In this document: piece by piece, positions 1-9,251 of the stretch
Position numbering within the stretch: the stretch's first letter is position 1
Layout of the letters: each line of letters begins with the position of its first letter
Assembly (NCBI GenBank): GCA_964370475.1
Contig: CAYJJI010000012.1
Coordinates: 1-30,647, forward strand
Origin: CAYJCL01 sp964370475
GTDB taxonomy: Bacteria > Bacillota_I > Bacilli_A > RF39 > UBA660
Direction of reading: 5' to 3'
Length of the DNA: 30,647 nucleotides
Program-made: the position numbers and the translations under genes
Notes under the pieces: model-generated
Seen by the model: only the letters and a program-made list of their open reading frames with translations
Told to the model about the DNA's origin: nothing
Databases searched by the model: none

Positions 1-1146
1 GAATTATGTATAAGTGAGTATGAATCTGGTGGTTATGTAGCTACAGCGGAAGAATACTTTAATTATACTGTTGATGGTGATTTTGTTACTGTTACGGGAT
101 ATAAAGATGCTAGTAATTCTCCAACTGATTTAGTTGTTCCTTGTGTTATTGATGATAAAGCAGTGAAAGCAGTAAGTGGTTTTGCGTATGGAAAATTAAC
201 AAGTGTTGTTTTACCTAGTACAGTTACTAGTGTTGATCCTCATTCTTTTAGAAATAATAAGATTACCAATTTGGTTTATTTTAATGAAGGGACTTCTTTT
301 AACTTTTTATCTTTTAATAACAATTTGTTGCCTGATGATCAAGCTATTATATACGGGAGTGATGGTGTTAATAGAGATTATACAGCCATTATTTCTTATG
401 GTGGTGTGAATAAAGATGTGGTAATACCCGAGGGTGTTGAAGATATAAGTATTTATGCGTTCCAACATAGTGATTTAACAAGTGTGGTGATTCCTGAGAG
501 TGTTACTTATATTGCTTACGGTGCATTTGATGGTAATAATTTGACTTCTGTTGAATTACCTAGTGGACTAACAATTATTAATTTTGATTCCTTTTCAAAT
601 AATCAGTTAACAAGTATAGTGATACCTGATGGTGTAACTACTATACGAGAATATGCATTTACTAATAATCAATTGACTAGTGTTGACATCCCAAGCTCAG
701 TTACTAAAATTGGAGAAGGTGCGTTTAATTCAAATAAATTACCTGATGATCAAGCTTTTATATATGCTAGAAATAGCGATGGATCGATTGATTATACTAA
801 TTTGATTAGCTACGGAGGGAATACTAGTAGAGATAATCCAAAAGATCTTGTAATACCTGATAGTGTCAAGATATTTAGTCCTTTTTCTTTTGCGTCTCCG
901 AACAATTATTTTAATAGTGTTACTTTGAATGAAGGTTTAGAGAATATAGGTTGGGGTGCTTTTTATAATGCAAATTTAACGAGTATTGATATTCCGTCAT
1001 CTGTAACTAGTATTGATGATATTGCGTTTGATACAAAAGATGTAATGGATTCAATTAATATAAAAAGAGATATATCTGAACAAGGTTTAATTACTTTTGG
1101 AAATAATTGGAATGGGGGAGCTCCGGTTAATTATATAGGACCTTAA
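1..1146 (+). CDS. BspA-type leucine-rich-repeat surface protein, 5' end outside window
   Basis: The reading frame is open from base 1, so the true start lies to the left; 381 codons are visible, ending at TAA 1144-1146. The protein is made of BspA/Treponema-type LRR units of about 23 residues with the pattern LTSVxIPxSVTxIxxxAFxxN, seen roughly ten times. Twice the array is interrupted by a segment beginning LPDDQAxIY (328-408 and 739-819) and ending ISYGG, after which a new strand ((V/L)VIPxxV) restarts the repeat. Such proteins are normally exported and bind host or partner surfaces; that is family knowledge, since the signal sequence is not in view. The upstream piece (LCISEYESGG then YTVDGDFVTVTGY) looks like the region before the first repeat. 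It is followed directly by a terminator and is not part of the rsmC-rpoB unit. Family call is firm; ligand unknown. Confidence 0.85.
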   Translation, partial: ELCISEYESGGYVATAEEYFNYTVDGDFVTVTGYKDASNSPTDLVVPCVIDDKAVKAVSGFAYGKLTSVVLPSTVTSVDPHSFRNNKITNLVYFNEGTSFNFLSFNNNLLPDDQAIIYGSDGVNRDYTAIISYGGVNKDVVIPEGVEDISIYAFQHSDLTSVVIPESVTYIAYGAFDGNNLTSVELPSGLTIINFDSFSNNQLTSIVIPDGVTTIREYAFTNNQLTSVDIPSSVTKIGEGAFNSNKLPDDQAFIYARNSDGSIDYTNLISYGGNTSRDNPKDLVIPDSVKIFSPFSFASPNNYFNSVTLNEGLENIGWGAFYNANLTSIDIPSSVTSIDDIAFDTKDVMDSINIKRDISEQGLITFGNNWNGGAPVNYIGP

Positions 1147-1160
1147 TTAAGGTCTTTTTT
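1137..1160 (+). terminator. Intrinsic terminator of the LRR gene
   Basis: Stem GACCTT (1139-1144) pairs with AAGGTC (1149-1154), loop AATT, followed by six T. The TAA stop (1144-1146) lies in the hairpin. Confidence 0.85.
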
Positions 1161-1186
1161 ATTTATGTAAAATTTTAATGTTTTTA

Positions 1187-1215
1187 TTGACATTAGTTTC
1201 AATTTGTAGTAAAAT
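1187..1215 (+). promoter_or_regulatory. Sigma-A promoter of rsmC-rpoB-rpoC
   Basis: TTGACA (1187-1192), 17-bp spacer, TAAAAT (1210-1215). The predicted start near 1222 gives a leader of about 29 nt before the TTG start of rsmC. No second clear promoter is seen in the 65 nt before rpoB, so rpoB and rpoC probably depend on this one. Confidence 0.8.
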
Positions 1216-1250
1216 CTTGTTATATATGTCTTTGGAAAAATGGTGATTAT

Positions 1251-1850
1251 TTGGAACATTATTTTACGAACAATTTAAACCTTAAAAGTGAACTGCGAAC
1301 GTTATCATATAAGTATGAAAATGTGGAGTTCGCTTTTTCTAGTGATAATGGAGTTTTTTCCAAAGATAGAATTGACTTTGGATCTAAGTTGTTGTTAGAG
1401 AATATTTTGAAAAGTGAAAGTAAATATAGTGATGTTTTAGATGTAGGCTGTGGAATTGGTTTTTTAGGTATTGTACTAAGTAAAATATTAGGTATTAGTT
1501 GTGTGATGACTGATATTAATGATAGAGCAGTGCATTTAACTGAAAAGAATATTGTATATAATCAGGTTGATGCTAAAGTAGTTAGTGGAAATTTATATGA
1601 TAGCATTGTAGGTAAGTATAGTATTGTAGTTACTAATCCTCCAATAAGAGCTGGAAAAAATATAATATTAGATATTCTTCTGGGAGCTAAGAATTATCTT
1701 AGAGATGATGGAGAATTGTGGTTCGTGATGAGAAAAGATCATGGAGTTAAAAGTATTTTAAAAACGATAGAAAATACTTATGATTGTCGAATAGTAGATA
1801 AAAGTAAGGGTTTTTATATAATTATGGCGAAAGTTATTGACAATAAGTAA
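1251..1850 (+). CDS. rsmC: Class I SAM-dependent methyltransferase, RsmC/YbxB type
   Basis: A 199-residue protein with a Rossmann-type SAM-binding motif I (DVLDVGCGIGFLG, residues 61-73), an acidic residue at the end of strand 2 (TDIN, 87-90) and the catalytic/substrate motif NPPIRAGK (129-136), which is typical of the RsmC/RlmG guanine-N2 rRNA methyltransferases. The single-domain length matches B. subtilis YbxB, which also lies immediately upstream of rpoB; this synteny supports the call. The likely reaction is methylation of a guanine in 16S rRNA during 30S assembly. The start is TTG at 1251, preceded by GGTGAT (1242-1247). It is the first gene of the rpoB unit, 65 nt before rpoB. In B. 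subtilis rplL precedes this gene; here it does not. The exact rRNA target is inferred. Confidence 0.85.
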   Translation: MEHYFTNNLNLKSELRTLSYKYENVEFAFSSDNGVFSKDRIDFGSKLLLENILKSESKYSDVLDVGCGIGFLGIVLSKILGISCVMTDINDRAVHLTEKNIVYNQVDAKVVSGNLYDSIVGKYSIVVTNPPIRAGKNIILDILLGAKNYLRDDGELWFVMRKDHGVKSILKTIENTYDCRIVDKSKGFYIIMAKVIDNK

Positions 1851-1915
1851 TGATTAAGTTAGAATTACTATTTAATGGCTTTATTTAAAAAAATTTATGT
1901 ATAGGGGTGAATTGC

Positions 1916-4900
1916 ATGGCATTCAAAATAGAAAAATTCGGAGATCATAGAGAAAGAAGAACTTTCTCTAAGATACAAAACACCTTAGCGTTAACAGATT
2001 TGTTAGAGATTCAAAAAAAATCATATCAATGGTTTTTGGAAGAAGGAATAAAGGAAATCTTTGATGAGTTATTTCCAGTGGAAAGTTTTACTGGTAATAT
2101 TTCGTTAGAGTTTAATGATTATTATTTCGATACTCCAAGATATTCAGTTAAGGAAGCTAAGGAGAGAATGGTTAATTATGCATCTCCTTTAAAGGCTTTA
2201 GCTAGATTGTTTATTCATGAAACTGGTGAAGTTAAAGAACAAGAAATATTCTTAGGGGATATGCCTTTAATGACTGATGCTGGTACATTCATTATTAATG
2301 GAGCTGAACGTGTAATCGTTTCTCAATTAGTAAGAAGTCCTTCTATCTATTTCAAACATGAAATAGATAAAAATGGTCGTAAAGTTATATCTGGAGAAGT
2401 TATACCTAATAAAGGTACTTGGTTAGAATATGAACTTGATGCTCGTGATGTATTATATGTAAGAATAGATCGTACTAGAAAAGTAACTATTACAACATTC
2501 TTACGTGCTTTAGGTTTATCTAATGATGAAGATATTTATGATTTATTCGGAGAGAATGATTATATTAAAAATACTATTGTTAAGGATAGTACTAAAAATA
2601 CCGAAGAAGCCTTAATTGAAATTTATGAAAAACTAAGACCTGGTGAACCTGCTACTTTAGATAGTGCTAAGAACCAATTAATTACTAGATTCTTTGATAA
2701 ATTTAGATATGATTTAGCTAAAGTTGGTCGTTATAAATTTAATAAGAAATTAAATGTATTAGATCGTTTAGTTGGATGTAAACTAGCTCAAGATATTAAA
2801 GATGGTAAAACTGTAGTAGTTGAAGCTGGTACTTTAGTAACTAAAGCTGTAGTTGATAAAATTAGACCGTTATTTAATGATGGATACGGTGTTAAAGAAG
2901 TTACAATTAATGAGGAATTAGATAATTTCAATAAAATTCAAGAAGTATTAGTTTTTGATAAAGAAGATGAAACTAAGACTCATAAGATTATTGGTAATGA
3001 TCAATCTATTGATGTTAAACGTTTAACTATTAGTGATGTTTATGCTTCAATATCTTATTATTTAAATTTACATGCTGGTATTGGAACTGATGATGAAATA
3101 GATCATTTAGGAAATAGACGTGTTCGTCAAGTTGGTGAACTTGTTCAAAATCAATTTAGAGTTGGGGTTTCTCGTATGGAAAGAGTTATCCGTGAGAGAA
3201 TGACTACTCAAGAAATTGATGCTGTTACACCTAAGTCTTTAATTAATATTCGTCCGGTTACTGCTAGTTTAAAAGAATTCTTTGGATCAAGTCAGTTATC
3301 TAAATTCATGGATCAAGTAAATCCTATAGCAGAGTTAACTGATAAGAGACGTTTATCATCTCTTGGGCCTGGTGGGTTATCTAGAGATAGAGCTGGTATG
3401 GAAGTTCGTGACGTTAATTCATCACATTATGGACGTATTTGTCCTATTGAATCTCCAGAAGGTCAAAATATCGGGTTGATTACATCTTTAGCATCTTATG
3501 CTAAGATTAATGATTATGGATTTATTATGACTCCTTACCGTAAGGTTGTTGATGGGGTTATAACTGATGAAATTGAATATTTAACTGCTGATGAAGAAGC
3601 TGATTATTATATTTCTCAAGCTACTTTAAATATTACTAAAGATAATGAAATTATTGATAATTTAGTTGTTGCTCGTATCAACGGTGATACTGTAATGGCT
3701 AAGAAGAGTGAAATTAACTTTGTTGACGTTGCTCCTTCTCAAATAGTTTCGATTACTACTAGTTGTATTCCTTTCCTTGATCATGATGATGCAACACGTG
3801 CACTGATGGGTGCAAACATGCAACGTCAAGCAGTTCCTCTACTTGAGTGTGAAGCACCAATCGTTGGTACTGGAGTTGAATACATTGCTGCTCGTGATAG
3901 TGGAGCTACTATTGTAGCTAAAGCTGATGGGGTAGTTGAATATGCAGATAGTAAAAAAATAGTAGTTAAGAATGCTAAAGAATCAGATACTTATTATTTA
4001 GCTAACTTTGAAAGAAGTAATGAATCTACATGTTTTAATCACCGTCCTTTAGTTAAAAAGGGTGATGCAATTCATAGAAATATGGTTATTGCTGATGGTC
4101 CTTCTACTGAAAAAGGTGAACTTGCTTTAGGTAAGAACATGGTAGTTGCATTCATGACATTTAATGGGTATAACTATGAAGATGCGATTATCTTAAATGA
4201 AAGATTAGTTAAAGATGATGTTTATACATCTATACATATAGAACATTATGATATTGAGTGCCGTGATACTAAATTAGGGCCTGAAGAGTTTACTAGAGAT
4301 ATTCCAAATGTTAGTGAAGAATCTCGTAAAAACTTAGATGCTAATGGTATTATTAGAATTGGTACTGAAGTTGGAGATGGCGATATCTTAGTTGGTAAAG
4401 TTACTCCTAAAGGTGTTCAAGAATTAACAAGTGAAGAAAAATTATTACATGCAATATTTGGTGAGAAGACTCGTGAAGTTAGAGATACTTCATTAAAAGT
4501 TGAACATGGTGCAGGTGGTATTGTTCATGATGTTAAAGTTTATACTAAAGAAAATAGTGAAGAATTACCTGCTGGTGTTTCTAAAATTATTCGTGTTTAT
4601 ATAGCTCAAAAGAGAAAAATTCAAGTTGGGGATAAAATGTCTGGTAGACATGGTAATAAAGGGGTTATCTCATTAATATTACCTCAAGAAGATATGCCTT
4701 ATTTACCTGATGGTAGACAAGTTGATGTTATCTTGAATCCTCAAGGTGTTCCATCTCGTATGAACATTGGACAAATCTTAGAAGTTCATTTAGGTATGGC
4801 TGGTAAGAAAATTGGAACTCATTTTGCTACACCAATATTTGATGGAGCTAAAATTGATGATATCAAAGAAGCTATGGTTGAGGCTGGAATGGATGAAGAT

Positions 4901-5497
4901 GGTAAGACTGTATTATATGATGGTCGTACTGGAGATGCATTTGAAAATAGAGTTGCTGTTGGGGTAATGTACATGGTTAAATTACACCACATGGTTGACG
5001 ATAAATTACATGCTCGTTCTACTGGACCTTACTCATTAGTTACACAACAACCTCTTGGAGGACGTGCTCAATTTGGTGGTCAAAGATTTGGGGAAATGGA
5101 AGTTTGGGCATTATATGCTTATGGAGCTGCTCATGTTCTGCAAGAAATCTTAACTATTAAATCTGATGACGTTATCGGACGTGTTAAAGTTTATGAAGCT
5201 TTAGTTAAAGGTAAGAATGTTAATCAAGCGGGAATTCCTGAATCGTTTAGAGTTTTAGTTAAAGAGTTCCAAGCATTAGGGTTAAATATTCAAGTTATAA
5301 ATAATGCTGATGAAGTACTAGGAATCAATGAATTAGAAATAACTGATGAAAAAGATGAACCAGTACTTATTGAAGAAGTTGAATTAGAAGTTCCAGAAGA
5401 ACCTCAAGAAGAAATAGAAGAATCTGAAGATGAGTTTGAAGATTTAGATGATATTGAGTTTCCTGGTGATGAAGTAGAGGGGGATGAACTATGTTAG
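1916..5497 (+). CDS. rpoB: RNA polymerase beta subunit
   Basis: Full-length beta subunit, 1193 residues from ATG 1916, which sits 5 nt after AGGGGTGA (1903-1910); an in-frame GTG at 1907 lies inside that Shine-Dalgarno and is rejected. All conserved blocks are present: the rifampicin region (GSSQLSKFMDQ onward, about 457-485), the RDRAGMEVRD and CPIESPEGQNIGLI blocks, the GYNYEDAIILNE block, the GDKMSGRHGNKG block and the C-terminal clamp anchor GGRAQFGGQRFGEMEVWAL. The last 50 residues are very acidic. Odd point: at E. coli positions 513 and 526 it has Lys463 and Asp476 instead of Gln and His, both known resistance substitutions in other species. The reading frame overlaps rpoC by 7 nt, so translation of the two large subunits is probably coupled. 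Confidence 0.99.
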   Translation: MAFKIEKFGDHRERRTFSKIQNTLALTDLLEIQKKSYQWFLEEGIKEIFDELFPVESFTGNISLEFNDYYFDTPRYSVKEAKERMVNYASPLKALARLFIHETGEVKEQEIFLGDMPLMTDAGTFIINGAERVIVSQLVRSPSIYFKHEIDKNGRKVISGEVIPNKGTWLEYELDARDVLYVRIDRTRKVTITTFLRALGLSNDEDIYDLFGENDYIKNTIVKDSTKNTEEALIEIYEKLRPGEPATLDSAKNQLITRFFDKFRYDLAKVGRYKFNKKLNVLDRLVGCKLAQDIKDGKTVVVEAGTLVTKAVVDKIRPLFNDGYGVKEVTINEELDNFNKIQEVLVFDKEDETKTHKIIGNDQSIDVKRLTISDVYASISYYLNLHAGIGTDDEIDHLGNRRVRQVGELVQNQFRVGVSRMERVIRERMTTQEIDAVTPKSLINIRPVTASLKEFFGSSQLSKFMDQVNPIAELTDKRRLSSLGPGGLSRDRAGMEVRDVNSSHYGRICPIESPEGQNIGLITSLASYAKINDYGFIMTPYRKVVDGVITDEIEYLTADEEADYYISQATLNITKDNEIIDNLVVARINGDTVMAKKSEINFVDVAPSQIVSITTSCIPFLDHDDATRALMGANMQRQAVPLLECEAPIVGTGVEYIAARDSGATIVAKADGVVEYADSKKIVVKNAKESDTYYLANFERSNESTCFNHRPLVKKGDAIHRNMVIADGPSTEKGELALGKNMVVAFMTFNGYNYEDAIILNERLVKDDVYTSIHIEHYDIECRDTKLGPEEFTRDIPNVSEESRKNLDANGIIRIGTEVGDGDILVGKVTPKGVQELTSEEKLLHAIFGEKTREVRDTSLKVEHGAGGIVHDVKVYTKENSEELPAGVSKIIRVYIAQKRKIQVGDKMSGRHGNKGVISLILPQEDMPYLPDGRQVDVILNPQGVPSRMNIGQILEVHLGMAGKKIGTHFATPIFDGAKIDDIKEAMVEAGMDEDGKTVLYDGRTGDAFENRVAVGVMYMVKLHHMVDDKLHARSTGPYSLVTQQPLGGRAQFGGQRFGEMEVWALYAYGAAHVLQEILTIKSDDVIGRVKVYEALVKGKNVNQAGIPESFRVLVKEFQALGLNIQVINNADEVLGINELEITDEKDEPVLIEEVELEVPEEPQEEIEESEDEFEDLDDIEFPGDEVEGDELC

Positions 5498-8400
5498 ACG
5501 TTAATAATTTTAAAGGTTTAAAGATAGGAATCGCTAGTCCTGATGCTATTCGTGGATGGTCTTATGGTGAAGTTAAAAAACCTGAAACAATTAACTACCG
5601 TACTTTAAAACCTGAAAGAGATGGATTGTTTTGTGAAAAAATATTTGGTCCAACTAAAGATTTTGAATGTTACTGTGGTAAATATAAAAGATTACGTTAT
5701 AAAAATGTAGTATGTGATCGTTGTGGAGTTGAAGTTACTCGTTCGAAAGTGCGTCGTGAAAGAATGGGGCACATTGAACTTGCAACTCCTTGTTCACACA
5801 TTTGGTTCTTTAAAGGTGTTCCTTCTAAAATGGGTCTTGTACTTGATATGTCACCTCGTGATTTAGAGGAAGTATTATACTTCGTATCTTATGTTGTATT
5901 AGATCCTGGAACTGCTCCTTTAGAGAAAAAACAAACTTTATCTGATAAGGACTATCGTCGTTATTATGAAAAGTATGGTACAGGGTTCAAAGTTGGTATG
6001 GGTGCTGAAGCAATTAAAACATTGCTTTCAGAAGTTGATATCGCTAAGGACATTGAAGAATTAAGAAAACATTTAGAAGATGCTACTGGGCAAAAGAGAA
6101 TTCGTTTAGTTAAACGTTTAGATTGTCTTGTATCATTCGTTGATTCTGGTAATAAACCAGAATGGATGATTTTAGATGCAATTCCGGTGATTCCACCAGA
6201 ATTACGTCCAATGATCCAATTAGATGGTGGTCGTTTTGCTACTAGTGATTTAAATGACTTATATCGTCGTATTATTAATAGAAATAATCGTCTTAAAAAG
6301 TTATTAGAACTTGGTGCTCCAAGTATCATTGTTCAAAATGAAAAAAGAATGCTTCAAGAAGCGGTTGATTCATTATTTGATAATGGTCGTCGTGGTAGAA
6401 GTGTTACTGCTGCTGGAAATAGACCTTTGAAATCTTTATCAAGTATGTTAAAAGGTAAACAAGGTAGATTTAGACAAAACTTATTAGGTAAACGTGTAGA
6501 TTATTCAGGACGTTCAGTTATCGTTGTTGGTCCATCATTGAAGATGTATCAATGTGGTATTCCTAAAGAAATGGCTTTAGAGTTATTTAAGCCTCACGTT
6601 ATTAGTGGATTAGTAGAAAGAGGACTTGCTCATAATATTAAAGGAGCTAAGAAATTAATTGAAAATCATGATGAATGTGTTTGGGATATTGTTGAAGATG
6701 TTATTACTGAGCATCCAGTATTATTAAACCGTGCACCAACGCTACATAGACTAGGTATTCAAGCATTTGAACCTAAGTTAGTTGGTGGTAAAGCAATTCG
6801 TTTGCATCCACTTGTTTGTACTGCGTTTAATGCGGACTTCGATGGAGATCAAATGGCTGTTCACGTTCCTTTATCTGAAGAAGCTAAGAGTGAAGCTCGT
6901 GTGTTAATGTTAGGAGCTAATAATATCTTAAATCCAAAAGATGGTAAACCAATTGTTACTCCATCTCAGGATATGGTATTAGGTAACTATTACTTAACTA
7001 TGGAAGAAGCTTCATTACCTAATGAAGGTAAAGTATTTAAAAACGTTAACGAAGCTGTAATGATGTATGAGAGAAAAGAAATTTCTCTTCACACAAGAAT
7101 TGCTATTCCTGTTTCATCATTTAAACATAAATTGTTTACTGATGAACAAAAGAATAAATATTTAATTACAACTACTGGTAAGATTATATTTAATGAAATA
7201 TTACCTGATTCTTTCCCTTATGTAAATGAAGGAAGTAAAGAAAATATTGAAGGTATAACTCCTGCTAAGTATTTTGTTGAAATGGGTACTGATATTAAGA
7301 AAGCTATATCTGAAATGTCTGTTTCTAAGCCTTTTGTTAAAAAGACTTTAGAAAACATCATTGCTCAAATATTCAAACGTTATAAAACTACTGAAACATC
7401 TGTGATGTTAGATAAACTTAAGGACTTAGGATTTAAGTATTCTACTATCGCTGGTATTACAGTTTCTGTTGCTGATGTTGAGTTGAGTAAAAATAAAGAA
7501 GCTATCTTAGAAGAGTCTCAAGTTAAAGTTGATAAAGTTAATAAACAGTTCCAAAGAGGTTTAATTACTGATAGAGAACGTTTTGACCAAGTTATTAGTA
7601 TTTGGAATCAAGCTAAGGACAAAGTTCAATCTGAACTTAAAGTTATTAGTGAAAGTGATTCTAAAAATCCAATATTCATAATGATGAACTCTGGAGCTCG
7701 TGGTAGTGCATCTCACTTTACTCAGTTAGCTGGTATGCGTGGGTTGATGGCTAAGCCAAGTGGGGAACCTCTTGAAATTCCAATCAAATCATCATTTATT
7801 GAAGGATTAAATGTATCAGAATTCTTCTTAAGTACACATGGAGCTCGTAAAGGTTCTGCCGATACTGCGCTTCGTACAGCGGATTCAGGATACTTGACTC
7901 GTCGTTTAGTTGATGTTGCTCAAGATATCATTGTTAAAGAATTTGATTGTGGTTCTATTGCTGGTGTAGTAGTAGAAGACTTTGTTGATGAAAAAAGTGG
8001 AGCAATTATTGAACCACTTGCAGAACGTATCTTAGGTAGATATGCTGCTACAAATATATTACATCCAGAAACTAAAGATGTTATTGTAGAAAAAGGTGAA
8101 ATGATCACTGAAAATATTTGCAATAAGATTATTGGTGCAGGAATTACTAAAGTTGAAATAAGAAATATCTTAACTTGTAAAACTGAAAATGGTGTATGTC
8201 AAAAATGTTACGGACGTAACTTAGCTACTGGTAACTTAGTTGAAACTGGTGAGGCTGTAGGTATTATGGCTGCTCAATCAATTGGTGAGCCTGGTACTCA
8301 GTTAACAATGCGTACGTTCCATACAGGAGGAGTTGCTGGAGGAGACGATATTACTCAAGGGTTACCAAGAGTAGAAGAGTTATTCGAAGCAAGAAATCCA

Positions 8401-9171
8401 AAAGGTAAAGCTACTATAGCTGAAATAGCTGGTAAGATTGCTAGTGTTGAAGATGTTAATGGGAAGTTCAAAGTTGTTGTTGAAAATGATGTTGAAACTC
8501 GTGAACATGTTACAAACTTTAATACTAAAATGCGTCTAGCTGTTGGGGATAGTGTAGTTGCTGGTGAAAAACTTAATGAAGGTACTATTAGTCCTAAAGA
8601 GTTATTAGCTGTAACTGATCCTATTACTGCTCAACAATATATCTTAAAAGAAATTCAAAAAGTTTATAAATCTCAAGGTGTTGACGTTAATGATAAACAT
8701 ATAGAAGTTATTGTTAAGAGAATGATTTCTAAAATGCGTATTTTAGATGGTGGAGATACTGAGTTTGTAGAAGGTTTAACAATTTCTTTAAGAACATTTA
8801 CTGAAGGTAATAAACCAATTATCTTAAGTGGTGGTAAACCTGCTATTGGTAAACCTATAATGTTAGGTATTACTAAGAGTTCTCTTGAAACAGATTCTTT
8901 CTTATCTGCTGCTTCATTCCAAGAAACTACTCGTATCTTGACTGATGCTGCAATTAAAGGTAAGGTTGATTATCTAAGAGGATTAAAAGAAAATGTTATT
9001 ATCGGTAAATTAATTCCTGCTGGTACTGGAGCTAAACAATATAGTGATATTGATATAATGCTTGAAAAACAATTCTTAGGTGATGATCCTACTGATGCGT
9101 TAGAAGAAGAGTTATTAGATAATACTAAATTAATTAGTGAAGATACTTTAGAAGAAGTAATTTCAGAATAA
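5491..9171 (+). CDS. rpoC: RNA polymerase beta' subunit
   Basis: 1226 residues. The N-terminal zinc site has Cys60, Cys62, Cys75 and Cys78. The active-site loop NADFDGDQ places the Mg-binding aspartates at 449, 451 and 453. The second zinc site uses Cys820, Cys896, Cys903 and Cys906. The trigger-loop block QSIGEPGTQLTMRTFHTGG starts near 929. Length and order match Firmicutes RpoC without large lineage inserts. The ATG at 5491 overlaps the end of rpoB by 7 nt and is preceded by AGAGGGGGA (5476-5484) within rpoB. It is closed by a terminator 6 nt after the stop. In B. subtilis the str operon (rpsL, rpsG, fusA, tuf) follows; here an exported-protein gene follows instead. Confidence 0.99.
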   Translation: MLDVNNFKGLKIGIASPDAIRGWSYGEVKKPETINYRTLKPERDGLFCEKIFGPTKDFECYCGKYKRLRYKNVVCDRCGVEVTRSKVRRERMGHIELATPCSHIWFFKGVPSKMGLVLDMSPRDLEEVLYFVSYVVLDPGTAPLEKKQTLSDKDYRRYYEKYGTGFKVGMGAEAIKTLLSEVDIAKDIEELRKHLEDATGQKRIRLVKRLDCLVSFVDSGNKPEWMILDAIPVIPPELRPMIQLDGGRFATSDLNDLYRRIINRNNRLKKLLELGAPSIIVQNEKRMLQEAVDSLFDNGRRGRSVTAAGNRPLKSLSSMLKGKQGRFRQNLLGKRVDYSGRSVIVVGPSLKMYQCGIPKEMALELFKPHVISGLVERGLAHNIKGAKKLIENHDECVWDIVEDVITEHPVLLNRAPTLHRLGIQAFEPKLVGGKAIRLHPLVCTAFNADFDGDQMAVHVPLSEEAKSEARVLMLGANNILNPKDGKPIVTPSQDMVLGNYYLTMEEASLPNEGKVFKNVNEAVMMYERKEISLHTRIAIPVSSFKHKLFTDEQKNKYLITTTGKIIFNEILPDSFPYVNEGSKENIEGITPAKYFVEMGTDIKKAISEMSVSKPFVKKTLENIIAQIFKRYKTTETSVMLDKLKDLGFKYSTIAGITVSVADVELSKNKEAILEESQVKVDKVNKQFQRGLITDRERFDQVISIWNQAKDKVQSELKVISESDSKNPIFIMMNSGARGSASHFTQLAGMRGLMAKPSGEPLEIPIKSSFIEGLNVSEFFLSTHGARKGSADTALRTADSGYLTRRLVDVAQDIIVKEFDCGSIAGVVVEDFVDEKSGAIIEPLAERILGRYAATNILHPETKDVIVEKGEMITENICNKIIGAGITKVEIRNILTCKTENGVCQKCYGRNLATGNLVETGEAVGIMAAQSIGEPGTQLTMRTFHTGGVAGGDDITQGLPRVEELFEARNPKGKATIAEIAGKIASVEDVNGKFKVVVENDVETREHVTNFNTKMRLAVGDSVVAGEKLNEGTISPKELLAVTDPITAQQYILKEIQKVYKSQGVDVNDKHIEVIVKRMISKMRILDGGDTEFVEGLTISLRTFTEGNKPIILSGGKPAIGKPIMLGITKSSLETDSFLSAASFQETTRILTDAAIKGKVDYLRGLKENVIIGKLIPAGTGAKQYSDIDIMLEKQFLGDDPTDALEEELLDNTKLISEDTLEEVISE

Positions 9172-9177
9172 TATATA

Positions 9178-9203
9178 AACTTGACTTAACAGTCAAGTTT
9201 TTT
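9178..9203 (+). terminator. Intrinsic terminator of rpoB-rpoC
   Basis: Nine-bp perfect stem AACTTGACT (9178-9186) / AGTCAAGTT (9191-9199), loop TAAC, then a T run. One of the few terminators here that does not include the stop codon. Confidence 0.92.
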
Positions 9204-9204
9204 G

Positions 9205-9231
9205 TTGCATTAATTTATTTGTTGTTATATT
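9205..9231 (+). promoter_or_regulatory. Extended -10 promoter of the lectin-like gene
   Basis: TGTTATATT (9223-9231) is a TGn extended -10. A weak TTGCAT (9205-9210) sits at 15-bp spacing. The predicted start near 9238 is at the Shine-Dalgarno AGGAGA (9240-9245). Confidence 0.55.
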
Positions 9232-9251
9232 ATTATTGTAGGAGAATAGGT

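Noticed and set aside
163..1146. GTG at 163 as the start of the LRR protein
   Set aside because: The same frame is open to base 1 and codes for typical pre-repeat sequence; there is no ribosome site before 163.
5964..8123. Open frames on the minus strand within rpoC
   Set aside because: Shadows of a highly conserved gene; no ribosome sites, and the products resemble no family.
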